A stretch of 64,000 bases of DNA from Methylobacillus glycogenes JCM 2850 (GTDB lineage: Bacteria; Pseudomonadota; Gammaproteobacteria; Burkholderiales; Methylophilaceae), in NCBI RefSeq assembly GCF_000617925.1, contig NZ_BAMT01000005.1, positions 1 through 64,000 on the forward strand, in the 5' to 3' direction. This document shows, piece after piece, positions 26,321-34,199 of this stretch. The position numbers and the translations under genes are program-made. A model generated the notes under the pieces. That model saw only the letters and a list, made by a program, of their open reading frames with translations. It made no database searches and was not told the origin of the DNA. The number at the start of each line of letters is the position of its first letter. Position 1 is the first letter of the stretch.

Positions 26321-26602
26321 ATGTCGGACGATTTCGCGGAAATGGCGATCCAGCAGCTTCATTTGAGTTACAGCGGTCATCAGGACCGGATGTTGCTGAA
26401 AGTGAGCCTGGCAGATGAGGGTGAGTTAAACGCCTGGTTGACGCGACGTATCGTCAAGATTTTGTGGAGTTTGTTGCAAGAAAACGAGCTCTCGCCCGCG
26501 CATGAAAGCATGTCCATGCCCATGGACGAATTTTTTGAGCAGTTCAATCACGAAGCTGGCCCCCTGCTGGAAGGTATAGATTTTTCCGGTCAGGAAGCAT
26601 GA
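26321..26602 (+). CDS. Conserved small protein of unknown function, first of a pair
   Basis: 93 residues, acidic, no signal peptide. Readable core: QLHLSYSGHQDRMLLKVSLADEGELNAWLTRRIVKILWSLL, a predicted beta hairpin followed by a helix with LTRRxVxxLW. The C-terminus is a helix rich in Glu and Met (MPMDEFFEQFNHEAG). I do not recognise a named family. It overlaps the next gene by 4 nt (ATGA), so both are co-translated and lead into bioA. TATAAT at 26283-26288 may be the promoter -10. The preceding 26100-26320 has no other gene. Confidence 0.75.
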   Translation: MSDDFAEMAIQQLHLSYSGHQDRMLLKVSLADEGELNAWLTRRIVKILWSLLQENELSPAHESMSMPMDEFFEQFNHEAGPLLEGIDFSGQEA

Positions 26603-26865
26603 TGCCGCCCATGCTGGAAGCCGAGCAGCAGGAGCCGCCAGTGCTGATCACCGATTGCAAGCTGGTGCAGGTCGATCATCTGGAATCCATGCTGGAGCTA
26701 TATAGCCAGGCGGGTGAGGCTTACAGCATAGCGCTGACTGCCGAGCTTAATCACGCCCTCAGCAGCATGTTGCAACTGGCAACACAGGAAGCCGCCTGGG
26801 ACCTCGGATTCACCACAGACCGTATTGTGCTGGCTGACGAGGCAGCGCAATTCGTTCTGCACTAA
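26599..26865 (+). CDS. Conserved small protein of unknown function, second of a pair
   Basis: 88 residues. PPVLITDCKLVQVDHLESMLELYSQ, then IALTAELNHALSSMLQLATQEAAWDLGF: a beta-strand/helix layout similar in outline to its upstream neighbour (beta hairpin, then a helix ending in an aromatic). The two might be halves of one functional unit or paralogous subunits; that is inference from shape only. Coupled to the upstream gene by ATGA overlap and 19 nt from bioA. Confidence 0.72.
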   Translation: MMPPMLEAEQQEPPVLITDCKLVQVDHLESMLELYSQAGEAYSIALTAELNHALSSMLQLATQEAAWDLGFTTDRIVLADEAAQFVLH

Positions 26866-26884
26866 ACCTTCTGCCAAGTAGTTC

Positions 26885-28204
26885 ATGACCTCCAGCAACC
26901 AATCCCTGCTGCAGCGCAGCCTTGCCAGTGTCTGGCATCCCTGCACCCAGATGAAGCAACACGAGTCCCTGCCGCTGGTGCCTATACGCCGCGGCAGCGG
27001 TGTCTGGCTGGAGGATATGGATGGCAAGCGCTATCTCGATGGCGTCAGCTCCTGGTGGGTGAATCTGTTTGGCCATAATCACCCGCAGATCAAAGCGGCG
27101 ATACGCGCGCAGCTTGATGAGCTGGAGCATGTCATCCTCGCAGGCTTTACCCATGAGCCTGTGGTGCAGTTATCTGAGCGCTTGTCAGCACTCACTGGCT
27201 TGGGCCATAGTTTTTACGCCTCGGATGGCGCTTCAGCCACCGAAATTGCGCTGAAGATGAGTTTTCATTATTGGCGCAATCGCGGTCAAACCAGCAAAAC
27301 CCGTTTTCTTTCCCTGCAGAATGGCTATCACGGTGAAACCCTGGGCGCACTATCCGTCACCGATGTCAGCCTGTTCAAGGATACCTACGCGCCGCTACTG
27401 CGCGCAGGCGCTACCTTGCCCAGCCCGGATTGGCGGCTGGCAGAACCCGGTGAAACTGCCGAGCAATACGCGCTGCGCTGCGCGGATGCCGCAGCAGACT
27501 ATCTGGCGCAGCACCACGCTGAAACTGCGGCGATTATCGTTGAGCCACTGATTCAATGTGCCACTGGCATGGCCATGTATCACCCTGTGTATCTGCAACG
27601 CTTGCGTGCGCTGTGCGATCAATACCAGCTGCATTTGATTGCCGATGAAATTGCCGTGGGTTTTGGCCGTACTGGCACCATGTTTGCAGTAGAGCAGGCG
27701 GGCATACATCCGGATTTCATCTGCCTGTCCAAGGGCATTACCGGGGGGTATCTGCCGCTTTCCGTGGTGCAAACCACGGATGATATCTATGCCGCCTTCT
27801 ATGACGACAAAGTGGCGCGCGGTTTTCTGCATTCGCATAGCTACACGGGTAACGCCTTGTCATGCAGCGCAGCCCTCGCCACGCTGGATATCTTTGACCA
27901 GCAGGATGTGCTGGCGCAAAACCGCCGCAAGGCAGATTACCTGAACCAATCTCTGGCCGCCTTGCCTGATTGGCAGGCATTGCCGCTAAAAAACCTACGC
28001 AATACCGGCATGATCTGGGCCTTTGAGGTGGAAACCACACACAGCGATTTCCAGCAGCGCTTCTATCAGGCAGCCCTGCAAGCGGGCTTGCTGCTGCGCC
28101 CGGTGGGTAATACCGTATATTTCATGCCGCCCTATGTCATCACCGAGAGCGAGATAGACTGGATGTTGCAGCAAACCCTGAGCAGCTTGAAAGCAAGTTT
28201 ATGA
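26885..28204 (+). CDS. bioA: Adenosylmethionine-8-amino-7-oxononanoate aminotransferase
   Basis: 439 residues, class III PLP aminotransferase of biotin synthesis that converts KAPA to DAPA using SAM. Diagnostic elements: an N-terminal SVWHPCTQMKQHESLPLVPI; WWVNLFGHNHPQI; the SDGASATEIALK PLP phosphate site; the YHGETLGALSVT loop; IADEIAVGFGRTGTMFA with the PLP-pyridine Asp; and the Schiff-base Lys in LSKGITGGYLPLS. The length matches the family. It stands apart from other bio genes in this window and shares an operon with two unknown small genes upstream and dacB downstream (ATGA overlap). Confidence 0.96.
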   Translation: MTSSNQSLLQRSLASVWHPCTQMKQHESLPLVPIRRGSGVWLEDMDGKRYLDGVSSWWVNLFGHNHPQIKAAIRAQLDELEHVILAGFTHEPVVQLSERLSALTGLGHSFYASDGASATEIALKMSFHYWRNRGQTSKTRFLSLQNGYHGETLGALSVTDVSLFKDTYAPLLRAGATLPSPDWRLAEPGETAEQYALRCADAAADYLAQHHAETAAIIVEPLIQCATGMAMYHPVYLQRLRALCDQYQLHLIADEIAVGFGRTGTMFAVEQAGIHPDFICLSKGITGGYLPLSVVQTTDDIYAAFYDDKVARGFLHSHSYTGNALSCSAALATLDIFDQQDVLAQNRRKADYLNQSLAALPDWQALPLKNLRNTGMIWAFEVETTHSDFQQRFYQAALQAGLLLRPVGNTVYFMPPYVITESEIDWMLQQTLSSLKASL

Positions 28205-29636
28205 TCAGACGCACTGCGCAGGCACTCTGCCAGTTGGCATTACTTGCAAGCATGAGCATGACTGCCCCAGCCTGGGCGCAGTTGCCAGCCCCCGTGGATG
28301 AGTTGCTGAAAAAGGCGGGCATCCCGGCAGAAAGTGTGGCGGTGTTTGTGCAGCGCGTTGATCAGGAGCAACCCCTGGTCAATCATCAGGCGAAAAGCCC
28401 ATGAACACGGCTTCTACCATGAAGTTGCTCACCACTTATGCTGGGCTGGAGTTGCTGGGCCCGGCCTACCGCTGGCGCACCGAGCTTTATGCCGATGGCA
28501 AGGTGGAGCAGGGCGTATTGCAGGGGGATTTGGTGATACGCGGCCGTGGCGACCCTTACCTGCTGTCTGCGGATATGCGGCAGATGCTGGAAGACTTGCG
28601 CCTGGCTGGGGTGGAAGTAATTCGTGGCGATATCGTCATTGATACCGACTATTTTGCCGACAAATATTACGATGCCGCTGTTTTTGACGACAAACCGCAT
28701 TCGCCCTACAACGCTGCCCCCAATGCCTTTGCCGTCAATATCAAATCCACCTCATTCCATTTTCTTGAGAACAAGGGCAAGCTGAGCATAGAGGCTGACC
28801 CTGATCTTGAAGAAATTCACATCAAGAACGAGGTCAAGCTGGTGAAGGGCGAGTGCGGCGACTGGAGAAACCGTTTGCGTTTCACAGTAGAGCCTATGCT
28901 GGAGCCGCACGCCAACCAGGTGACCGTGACCTTTATGGGCGAGTATGCCGCCAGTTGTCAGGACAAAACCCTGGAGCTAAGCGTGCTGGATGACGGGCCT
29001 TATGCCTACAACCTGTTGCGCAATCACTGGCAATCACTAGGTGGCAAGCTCCATGGTGCTTGGCGTTACGGCAAGGTTCCGCCAGGTGCAGAGCCGCTAG
29101 TGAGCCATGACTCACCGCCGCTGTCCGAGATTATCCGCACCATCAACAAATACAGTAACAACCTCATGGTGCGGCAGTTGTTCATGACCATAGGCGCAGA
29201 ACGCGCTGCCAGCCCGGTGATGGAAGCAGACAGCATTCATGTGATACAGGCCTGGCTTGCCAGCAAAGGCCTGCGCTTCCCTGAGTTGATTCTGGAGAAC
29301 GGTTCCGGCTTGTCACGCAACGAGCGCATTTCCGCCCAGCATATGGCCGCTTTTCTGCTGGCGGCCTACGCCAGCCCGGTGATGCCAGAATATCTCTCTG
29401 CACTGCCCATACCCTCGGTTGATGGCACCATGGCCAACCGCCTGCGCAACAGCCCCTCGCGCGGCAGCGCCCACCTCAAGACTGGCACCATTACCGGGGT
29501 CAGTGCGCTGGCGGGTTATGTGCATGATCACAAGGGCAGGCGCTGGGTCACCGTCATCATGGTCAATGATCCCAAGTCCAGTGCCTCACGCACTGCGCAG
29601 GACGCGTTGATAGACTGGGTGTATCAGCAGCCCTGA
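28201..29636 (+). pseudogene. dacB: D-alanyl-D-alanine carboxypeptidase/endopeptidase (PBP4), frameshifted
   Basis: A class C penicillin-binding protein trimming peptidoglycan in the periplasm. The signal peptide (ending APAWAQ) is in the first frame, which closes at 28404 after NHQAKSP. The second frame continues MNTASTMKLLTTYAGLELLGP. Adding one C to the CCC at about 28399 joins them as AKSPMNTASTMK, placing the SxxK nucleophile motif (STMK) as expected. SxN (YSNN) and KTG (LKTGTITG) are downstream. Total about 478 residues, the normal PBP4 size. The start overlaps the bioA stop by 4 nt. Likely intact in the real genome. Confidence 0.88.
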
Positions 29637-29746
29637 TCTGGCTAGGCTGCCGTGATCAAGCTAGGCGGTCTCAGTGCCGCCAGGGCCACTATTTCGCGTA
29701 TGATAGACGCCTCGCGCAGCGTGAGTCCAGGCGCGTTTAGGCTGGT

Positions 29747-29778
29747 GGTGCTTGTTACCAGTCAGTACAACAAGCACC
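29747..29778. other. Strong hairpin upstream of the FKBP gene
   Basis: GGTGCTTGTT / AACAAGCACC, a 10-bp perfect stem with a 12-nt loop. It lies 111 nt after dacB and 58 nt before the FKBP ATG. There is no T run after it on the plus strand, so it is either a weak terminator for dacB or a leader structure. About 18-nt imperfect tandem units (TGATC..GCTAGGC) span the dacB stop at 29634-29672. Confidence 0.5.
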
Positions 29779-29836
29779 CCCTAAATTGCGCTCAGTGTGA
29801 ACGCTGCTGTGTTTAACCAGCTATCGGAGTTTTTCG

Positions 29837-30295
29837 ATGAAATCAATTGCCATGCTGGCGAGTGCTGTGCTGCTAGCCATGCTTGCTGTAAGCGGCTGTT
29901 CCGCCGATACCAATAGTGAGAAGGAAAAAACCGTTATGAGTACCAACATTACAGAATTGCAAAAGATAGACACCCAGGTGGGCGAAGGCCGCGAAGCGGA
30001 AGCCGGCCTTAATGTCACCGTGCATTACACAGGCTGGCTCTACGACCCCAGCAAGCCTGACAACAAAGGCACCAAGTTCGACAGCTCGCTCGACAGGCGT
30101 GAGCCTTTTGTCTTCTACCTTGGCGGCGGCCAGGTTATCCGTGGTTGGGATGAAGGCTTTGCTGGCATGAAGGTAGGCGGCAAGCGCACCCTGGTGATTC
30201 CACCAGAATACGGCTATGGCGCGCGTGGCGCTGGTGGCGTGATTCCACCTAATGCCACTTTGGTGTTTGACGTAGAGTTGCTGGGCATCAAGTAA
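29837..30295 (+). CDS. FKBP-type peptidyl-prolyl cis-trans isomerase, lipoprotein
   Basis: 152 residues. A lipoprotein signal with lipobox LAVSGC puts the acylated Cys at position 21. A single FKBP domain follows, with the active-site aromatics in VHYTGWLYD, KFDSSLDR, VIRGWDEGFAGMKVGG, IPPEYGYG and IPPNATLVFDVELL. It catalyses proline isomerisation, probably at the periplasmic face of a membrane. GGAG sits 8 nt before the ATG. An internal ATG (MSTNITEL, codon 34) would give a cytosolic form; two isoforms are possible but not shown. Confidence 0.92.
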   Translation: MKSIAMLASAVLLAMLAVSGCSADTNSEKEKTVMSTNITELQKIDTQVGEGREAEAGLNVTVHYTGWLYDPSKPDNKGTKFDSSLDRREPFVFYLGGGQVIRGWDEGFAGMKVGGKRTLVIPPEYGYGARGAGGVIPPNATLVFDVELLGIK

Positions 30296-30374
30296 GCCCA
30301 CTGGAAATGGCATCGGCAACCGCCGATGCCGTCTTTGCAGGTGTGATAGCACCTGGTGCAATGGAAAGCCAAGT

Positions 30375-30797
30375 ATGAAAGCTAGGATCAAATGGATTGA
30401 AAATGTCTGCTTCATGGGCGAGTCCGAAACCGGACATGCCGTGGTGCTGGACGGAGCGCCTGATGCAGGCGGCCGCAACTTGGGCATGCGCCCCATGGAA
30501 ATGCTGCTGATAGGCATGGGCGCTTGTACCTCGTTTGACGTGGTCACCATCCTGAAAAAGGCACGCCAGCCTGTGACCGACTGCGTGGCCGAAATCAACG
30601 CCGATAGAGCCGACGAAATCCCCAAGGTATTTACCAAGATTCATGTGCACTTCGTGGTCACGGGCAAGGGCTTGAATCCCACCCAGGTTGAACGCGCGGT
30701 GAAACTCTCGGCGGAAAAATATTGCTCTGCCTCCATCATGCTGGGCAAGGCTGCCGAGGTGACGCACGGTTTTGAAATTCGGGAATCCGAGATTTGA
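30375..30797 (+). CDS. OsmC-family protein (YhfA-like)
   Basis: 140 residues. It has the OsmC/Ohr fold with both redox cysteines at family positions, GMGACTSFDVVTILKK and EKYCSASIMLG. The N-terminal strand KARIKWIENVCFMGESETGHAVVLDG and RPMEMLLIG are typical of the YhfA subgroup rather than Ohr. It is likely involved in peroxide or thiol stress. The stop overlaps the TTG start of the downstream VOC gene (TTGA). Confidence 0.9.
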   Translation: MKARIKWIENVCFMGESETGHAVVLDGAPDAGGRNLGMRPMEMLLIGMGACTSFDVVTILKKARQPVTDCVAEINADRADEIPKVFTKIHVHFVVTGKGLNPTQVERAVKLSAEKYCSASIMLGKAAEVTHGFEIRESEI

Positions 30798-31288
30798 GCT
30801 CAGCACGCAAACCAGTGGTGAGTCGGCCGCAAGGCATGCAGGGCCTGCGCCATGTGGCGCTGTTTGTGCAGGATATCGAAGCCTGTCTGCATTTCTATGT
30901 TGATATCCTAGGCATGCAGGTTGAATGGCAGCCCGATGCGGATAACTACTACCTGACCTCGGGCAATGACAACCTCGCGCTGCATCGCAGCAATGAGGAA
31001 ATGCCAGGCAAGCAAAGGCTGGATCACATAGGCTTTATCATCAGCCAGATTGAGCTGGTGGATGAATGGCACGCCCACTTTGTGGCACATGGTGTGAAGA
31101 TACTCATGCCACCCAAAACCCACAGGGATGGTGCACGCAGCTTCTACTGCGCTGATCCGGCTGGCACTCATGTGCAGATCATCTATCACCCACCCATCTC
31201 TGGGCGCCTTGTAGTCTCAGCATTAGCCACAAAAAAGCCCCGCATCGCGGGGCTTTTTCTTGTGCAGCACTACTTCAAGCTGGATTAA
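30794..31288 (+). CDS. VOC (glyoxalase/bleomycin resistance) family protein
   Basis: A single vicinal-oxygen-chelate module: GLRHVALFVQDIEACLHFYVDILGMQVEW, RLDHIGFIISQIE and the metal-binding FYCADPAGTHVQIIYHPP. The TTG at 30794 overlaps the OsmC stop; an ATG at 30836 is the alternative. The last 25 codons (RLVVSALATKKPRIAGLF...) read straight through the terminator at 31231, which is not credible protein. A one-base indel near 31195 would give a TAG at about 31224-31226 or earlier, so the true end is uncertain. Enzymatic role unknown. Confidence 0.8.
   Translation: MSSARKPVVSRPQGMQGLRHVALFVQDIEACLHFYVDILGMQVEWQPDADNYYLTSGNDNLALHRSNEEMPGKQRLDHIGFIISQIELVDEWHAHFVAHGVKILMPPKTHRDGARSFYCADPAGTHVQIIYHPPISGRLVVSALATKKPRIAGLFLVQHYFKLD
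31231..31258. terminator. Bidirectional terminator between VOC and TonB receptor genes
   Basis: A6, GCCCCGC, ATC loop, GCGGGGC, T5: a textbook intrinsic terminator in both directions between convergent genes. Confidence 0.93.
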
Positions 31289-33393
31289 TAATTCCAGGTC
31301 AATGTGGCGCTGGCGTTGGTGGGTGCTGAGTAGTAGCTCTGGCCCCACATCAGACTATTGAGGTATTTCTCATTCGTCAGGTTGTAGACGTTAACCGCCG
31401 CAGACCAATGCTCGTCAAACTTGTAGTTAGCCATGAGGTTGATCAGGGCATAACTATCCTGCTTGATGCGATCACCTGTGTAATACAAATAGTGGGTGGA
31501 GTCCTGCCAGTTCAATGAGGCGCCAAGCTTGAGCTTTTCTATGCCTGGGACTTCATAAGTCGCGCTCAGCTTGAACAAGTGCCTTGGGGTATAGGGCTTA
31601 ACGTTTGCATCCTGATCACCCTTCACACTCATGAGCCTGGTGTAACCACCGTTCACCTTCAGGCGTTCAGTGACTTCACCAGACAAGTCAAATTCATAAC
31701 CCTTGGTGGTGGCATCTATGCCTTCAGAAACCGCCAGTGCGCCTATGTATTGCCCGGTCCCCTGTGCCAGGTTTTCCTGCACAGACTTGAACAAGGCAAA
31801 GGAGGCGTTCAGGTTTTGCAGCACTTCGGTCTTGAAGCCCACTTCATAGTTCTTGCCTTGCAAGGGTGCCAGTGTGGTCAGGTTTTTCCCTACCGCAGTC
31901 TGTGGGTTGTAGATACCAGTATAGCTGGCATACAACGTGTGCTGATCGGTCAGGTTGTAGACCGCACCCAGGTAAGGCGTCACCTTGTCATGCGCTTGGG
32001 CAGAGTTGTCCACATCGTAGTACACGCCCTGATATTTATAGTTCAGCATGCTGGCACCCACGGTCAATTTGAGTTGATCGGTGATGTTCAGCTTGGCTGC
32101 GGCGTAATTGTTCAGGCGACGTTGGGATCTGGAGCCATAGTTGTTCCAGCCCGACCAATTGGGTTCTGGCAATGTAGCGATGCTATTGAAGCTGGGCAGG
32201 GCAACACCAGCAGCCGTGAAGGTGCCGCTAGCGCCACCGTAAGCGCGTGACCAGGTAGTACCCAGCACCAGCTCATGCTCACGACCACCCAGGGTGAAGG
32301 GGCCGGAGGCGTAGGCGTCGCCTATGTATTCCTTGAAGGTGTCGTGATAATTACCATCGTAATAGCTCAAGCCTGTGCCTGTCGCACGGTCTTCAAACCC
32401 TGTGACGTAGAACAAATTGGATTGGCCGACTTCTTTTTTACGTGAAAACTGCGTCTTGATCTTCCAGCCATTATCGAAAAAGTGTGTCAGCTCGACAAAG
32501 CTGGTGTTGTTGAGCGTGTTCCAGTAAGTCCAGTCTGGCGATGGTGAAGTTGAGCGGCCGTAGTGACGTGTAGAGCCATCAGCATAGATCAATGGCAGAG
32601 CGCCCCAGGTTGGGCTGTTGGTATTGTTCTGCTGGTAGGTGTGACCCAAGGCCAGCTTGGTATTTTCTGTGAGGTCGGCCTCGATAATGCCGTAAGCGAG
32701 TGTGCGTTCCTGGCTGTAGTTATCCAGATAGGAATTACGGTTCTGGTTGGATAGCACCAGACGTCCACGCACATTGCCAGCTTCATTCAGTGGGCCGGAA
32801 ATATCCGCATCCACCCGGCGCTTGTCCCAGGAGCCTACAGTCAAATCGACCTGAGCCTGGAATTCCTTGCTTGGGCGCTTGCGCACGAAGTTGATGGTGG
32901 CTGATGGGTTACCAGTGGAGGTCAGCAGACCGTTAGCCCCACGCAATACCTCAATGCGGTCATAGATCACGGTATCCATATCACCGATCAGCAAGCCAGT
33001 CTGGAAAGGCACGCCTATACCGTCAATCTGGAAGTTGGTGACATCAGAACCACGCGCGGTGTAGTAGGTACCGTCGGTCTCGGAACGCTCTACGCGAATA
33101 CCAGTGGCCATATCCAGCGCGTCATTGACCGAAGTCAGCTTGAAATCATCAAGCTGGCTACGTGTCAGCACCGAGATGGATTGTGGGGTCTCTTTTAAAG
33201 AGGTGTTGAGCCTGGTAGCACTCGCGCTAGTTTTGGTGGTGTAAGACTTGGTGGTTTCGGATGGCTTGGCATCGTTGCCACTCTCTGCCTTGACCTGGAT
33301 TTCCGGCAAGCTATCCTCTGCCAACACAACTTGCGAGCCTGTCAGGCACAGCAATGCCAATGCTCCGGCGCGGAGCTTGAAACTATCATGCAT
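31285..33393 (-). CDS. TonB-dependent siderophore receptor
   Basis: About 702 residues. A signal peptide (MHDSFKLRAGALALLCLTGSQVVLA) precedes a TonB-box region (DSLPEIQVKAE), a plug domain (TSLKETPQSISVLTRSQLDDF, IEVLRGANGLLTSTGNPSATINFVRKRP) and a 22-strand barrel ending LTWNY, with terminal aromatics for BAM. Plug and barrel text resemble FhuE/FpvA-like ferric siderophore receptors. The ATG at 33393 is preferred because upstream in-frame codons lie across the Fur-like site and are not signal-like. No FecI/FecR genes are adjacent, so control by Fur alone is likely. Confidence 0.93.
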   Translation of the reverse strand: MHDSFKLRAGALALLCLTGSQVVLAEDSLPEIQVKAESGNDAKPSETTKSYTTKTSASATRLNTSLKETPQSISVLTRSQLDDFKLTSVNDALDMATGIRVERSETDGTYYTARGSDVTNFQIDGIGVPFQTGLLIGDMDTVIYDRIEVLRGANGLLTSTGNPSATINFVRKRPSKEFQAQVDLTVGSWDKRRVDADISGPLNEAGNVRGRLVLSNQNRNSYLDNYSQERTLAYGIIEADLTENTKLALGHTYQQNNTNSPTWGALPLIYADGSTRHYGRSTSPSPDWTYWNTLNNTSFVELTHFFDNGWKIKTQFSRKKEVGQSNLFYVTGFEDRATGTGLSYYDGNYHDTFKEYIGDAYASGPFTLGGREHELVLGTTWSRAYGGASGTFTAAGVALPSFNSIATLPEPNWSGWNNYGSRSQRRLNNYAAAKLNITDQLKLTVGASMLNYKYQGVYYDVDNSAQAHDKVTPYLGAVYNLTDQHTLYASYTGIYNPQTAVGKNLTTLAPLQGKNYEVGFKTEVLQNLNASFALFKSVQENLAQGTGQYIGALAVSEGIDATTKGYEFDLSGEVTERLKVNGGYTRLMSVKGDQDANVKPYTPRHLFKLSATYEVPGIEKLKLGASLNWQDSTHYLYYTGDRIKQDSYALINLMANYKFDEHWSAAVNVYNLTNEKYLNSLMWGQSYYSAPTNASATLTWNY

Positions 33394-33430
33394 ATATTCA
33401 TTTCCCTGATGAATTGAAAAGCGGGACGAA

Positions 33431-33445
33431 TGATAGTGATTATTG
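33431..33445 (-). promoter_or_regulatory. Fur-box candidate upstream of the TonB receptor
   Basis: TGATAGTGATTATTG against the 7-1-7 Fur core TGATAATNATTATCA: only three clear departures. It lies 38 nt before the proposed start codon. Confidence 0.6.
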
Positions 33446-33622
33446 TTAAGGAAATGGCGATGTGAGGATGAAAATAACAATAATTTACATTTGCTATTTT
33501 GGGCAAAATTTACACTGTGATAAAAATCAAGGGATTAGAGCAGAAGAGGCTGTTGCTGATACGCAACAGTTTCATTTTTTTCAGCAAGGGTTTTTAGGCT
33601 AAACCCTTGCTGAAATTGAGGT

Positions 33623-33934
33623 TTATTGAATACGCAGGCTGAGGGGGCTGTTGTGCTTGATGATGGCAAACAGGCGGTCAATATTGGGATGTTTGCCTGG
33701 GTTGGCTTCTGCATCCGCGGTGTGCTCGGCATAAATCTTCAGGCCATCTTCTGCTGCGGCTACGCTGATGCTGCCATATTGCTGGTGTAGATGATGGTAA
33801 ACCTGCACCGAGCCCTTGCTGCCGGGGATGTTTTCAATCACGCCAACCAACTGGGCTTGGGCGTCCAGCAGTTCGATTTTCTGGATATGTTCACTGGATG
33901 GCAATTGCGCCAGGTTTTCACTGAATGTGCTCAT
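33623..33934 (-). CDS. DUF2322 family protein
   Basis: 103 residues, soluble, no catalytic motif visible. The text matches what I recall of DUF2322 proteins: NLAQLPSSEHIQKIELLDAQAQLVGVIENIPGSKGSVQVYHHL, then GLKIYAEHTADAEANPGKHPNIDRLFAI. The function is unknown. It is the second of two minus-strand genes; a 54-codon ORF ends 17 nt upstream of its start. Confidence 0.82.
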   Translation of the reverse strand: MSTFSENLAQLPSSEHIQKIELLDAQAQLVGVIENIPGSKGSVQVYHHLHQQYGSISVAAAEDGLKIYAEHTADAEANPGKHPNIDRLFAIIKHNSPLSLRIQ

Positions 33935-33950
33935 TATTTAAGACTCATGG

Positions 33951-34115
33951 TTATTGGGGTTTGGTGGTGCGCAGCTTGTCCAGATTGCGCTTGATGGCGG
34001 CGGAGGTGGCGGCCAAAGGCTGCACAACGCTGGCTTTGCTCAGCGGACAGTCCTGCTGGGTCAGCAGCTTGCGCAAGCCTTTATCAAATTGAATGATGAA
34101 GCGGTCTACTAGCAT
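33951..34115 (-). CDS. Small ORF with Coq7-like N-terminal motif
   Basis: 54 codons: MLVDRFIIQFDKGLRKLLTQ, then QDCPLSKASVVQPLAATSAAIKRNLDKLRTTKPQ. The first 16 residues resemble the opening of Coq7/UbiF-type demethoxyubiquinone hydroxylases (DRxIxEFDKxLR), but the di-iron domain is absent. It may be a small conserved protein in its own right or a relic. It is followed at 17 nt by the DUF2322 gene, suggesting an operon. Confidence 0.55.
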   Translation of the reverse strand: MLVDRFIIQFDKGLRKLLTQQDCPLSKASVVQPLAATSAAIKRNLDKLRTTKPQ

Positions 34116-34135
34116 GATTGAGTATCCTGAAATAC

Positions 34136-34159
34136 ATCACCCGCCAGATGGCGGGTGAT
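34136..34159. terminator. Hairpin after the prc gene
   Basis: ATCACCCGCC / GGCGGGTGAT, 10-bp perfect stem with an AGAT loop, 41 nt after the prc stop. There is no long T run, so termination strength is uncertain. Confidence 0.5.
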
Positions 34160-34199
34160 GGAGGTATGACATGGTGGGAATTTTACACCACAGGCAAGC

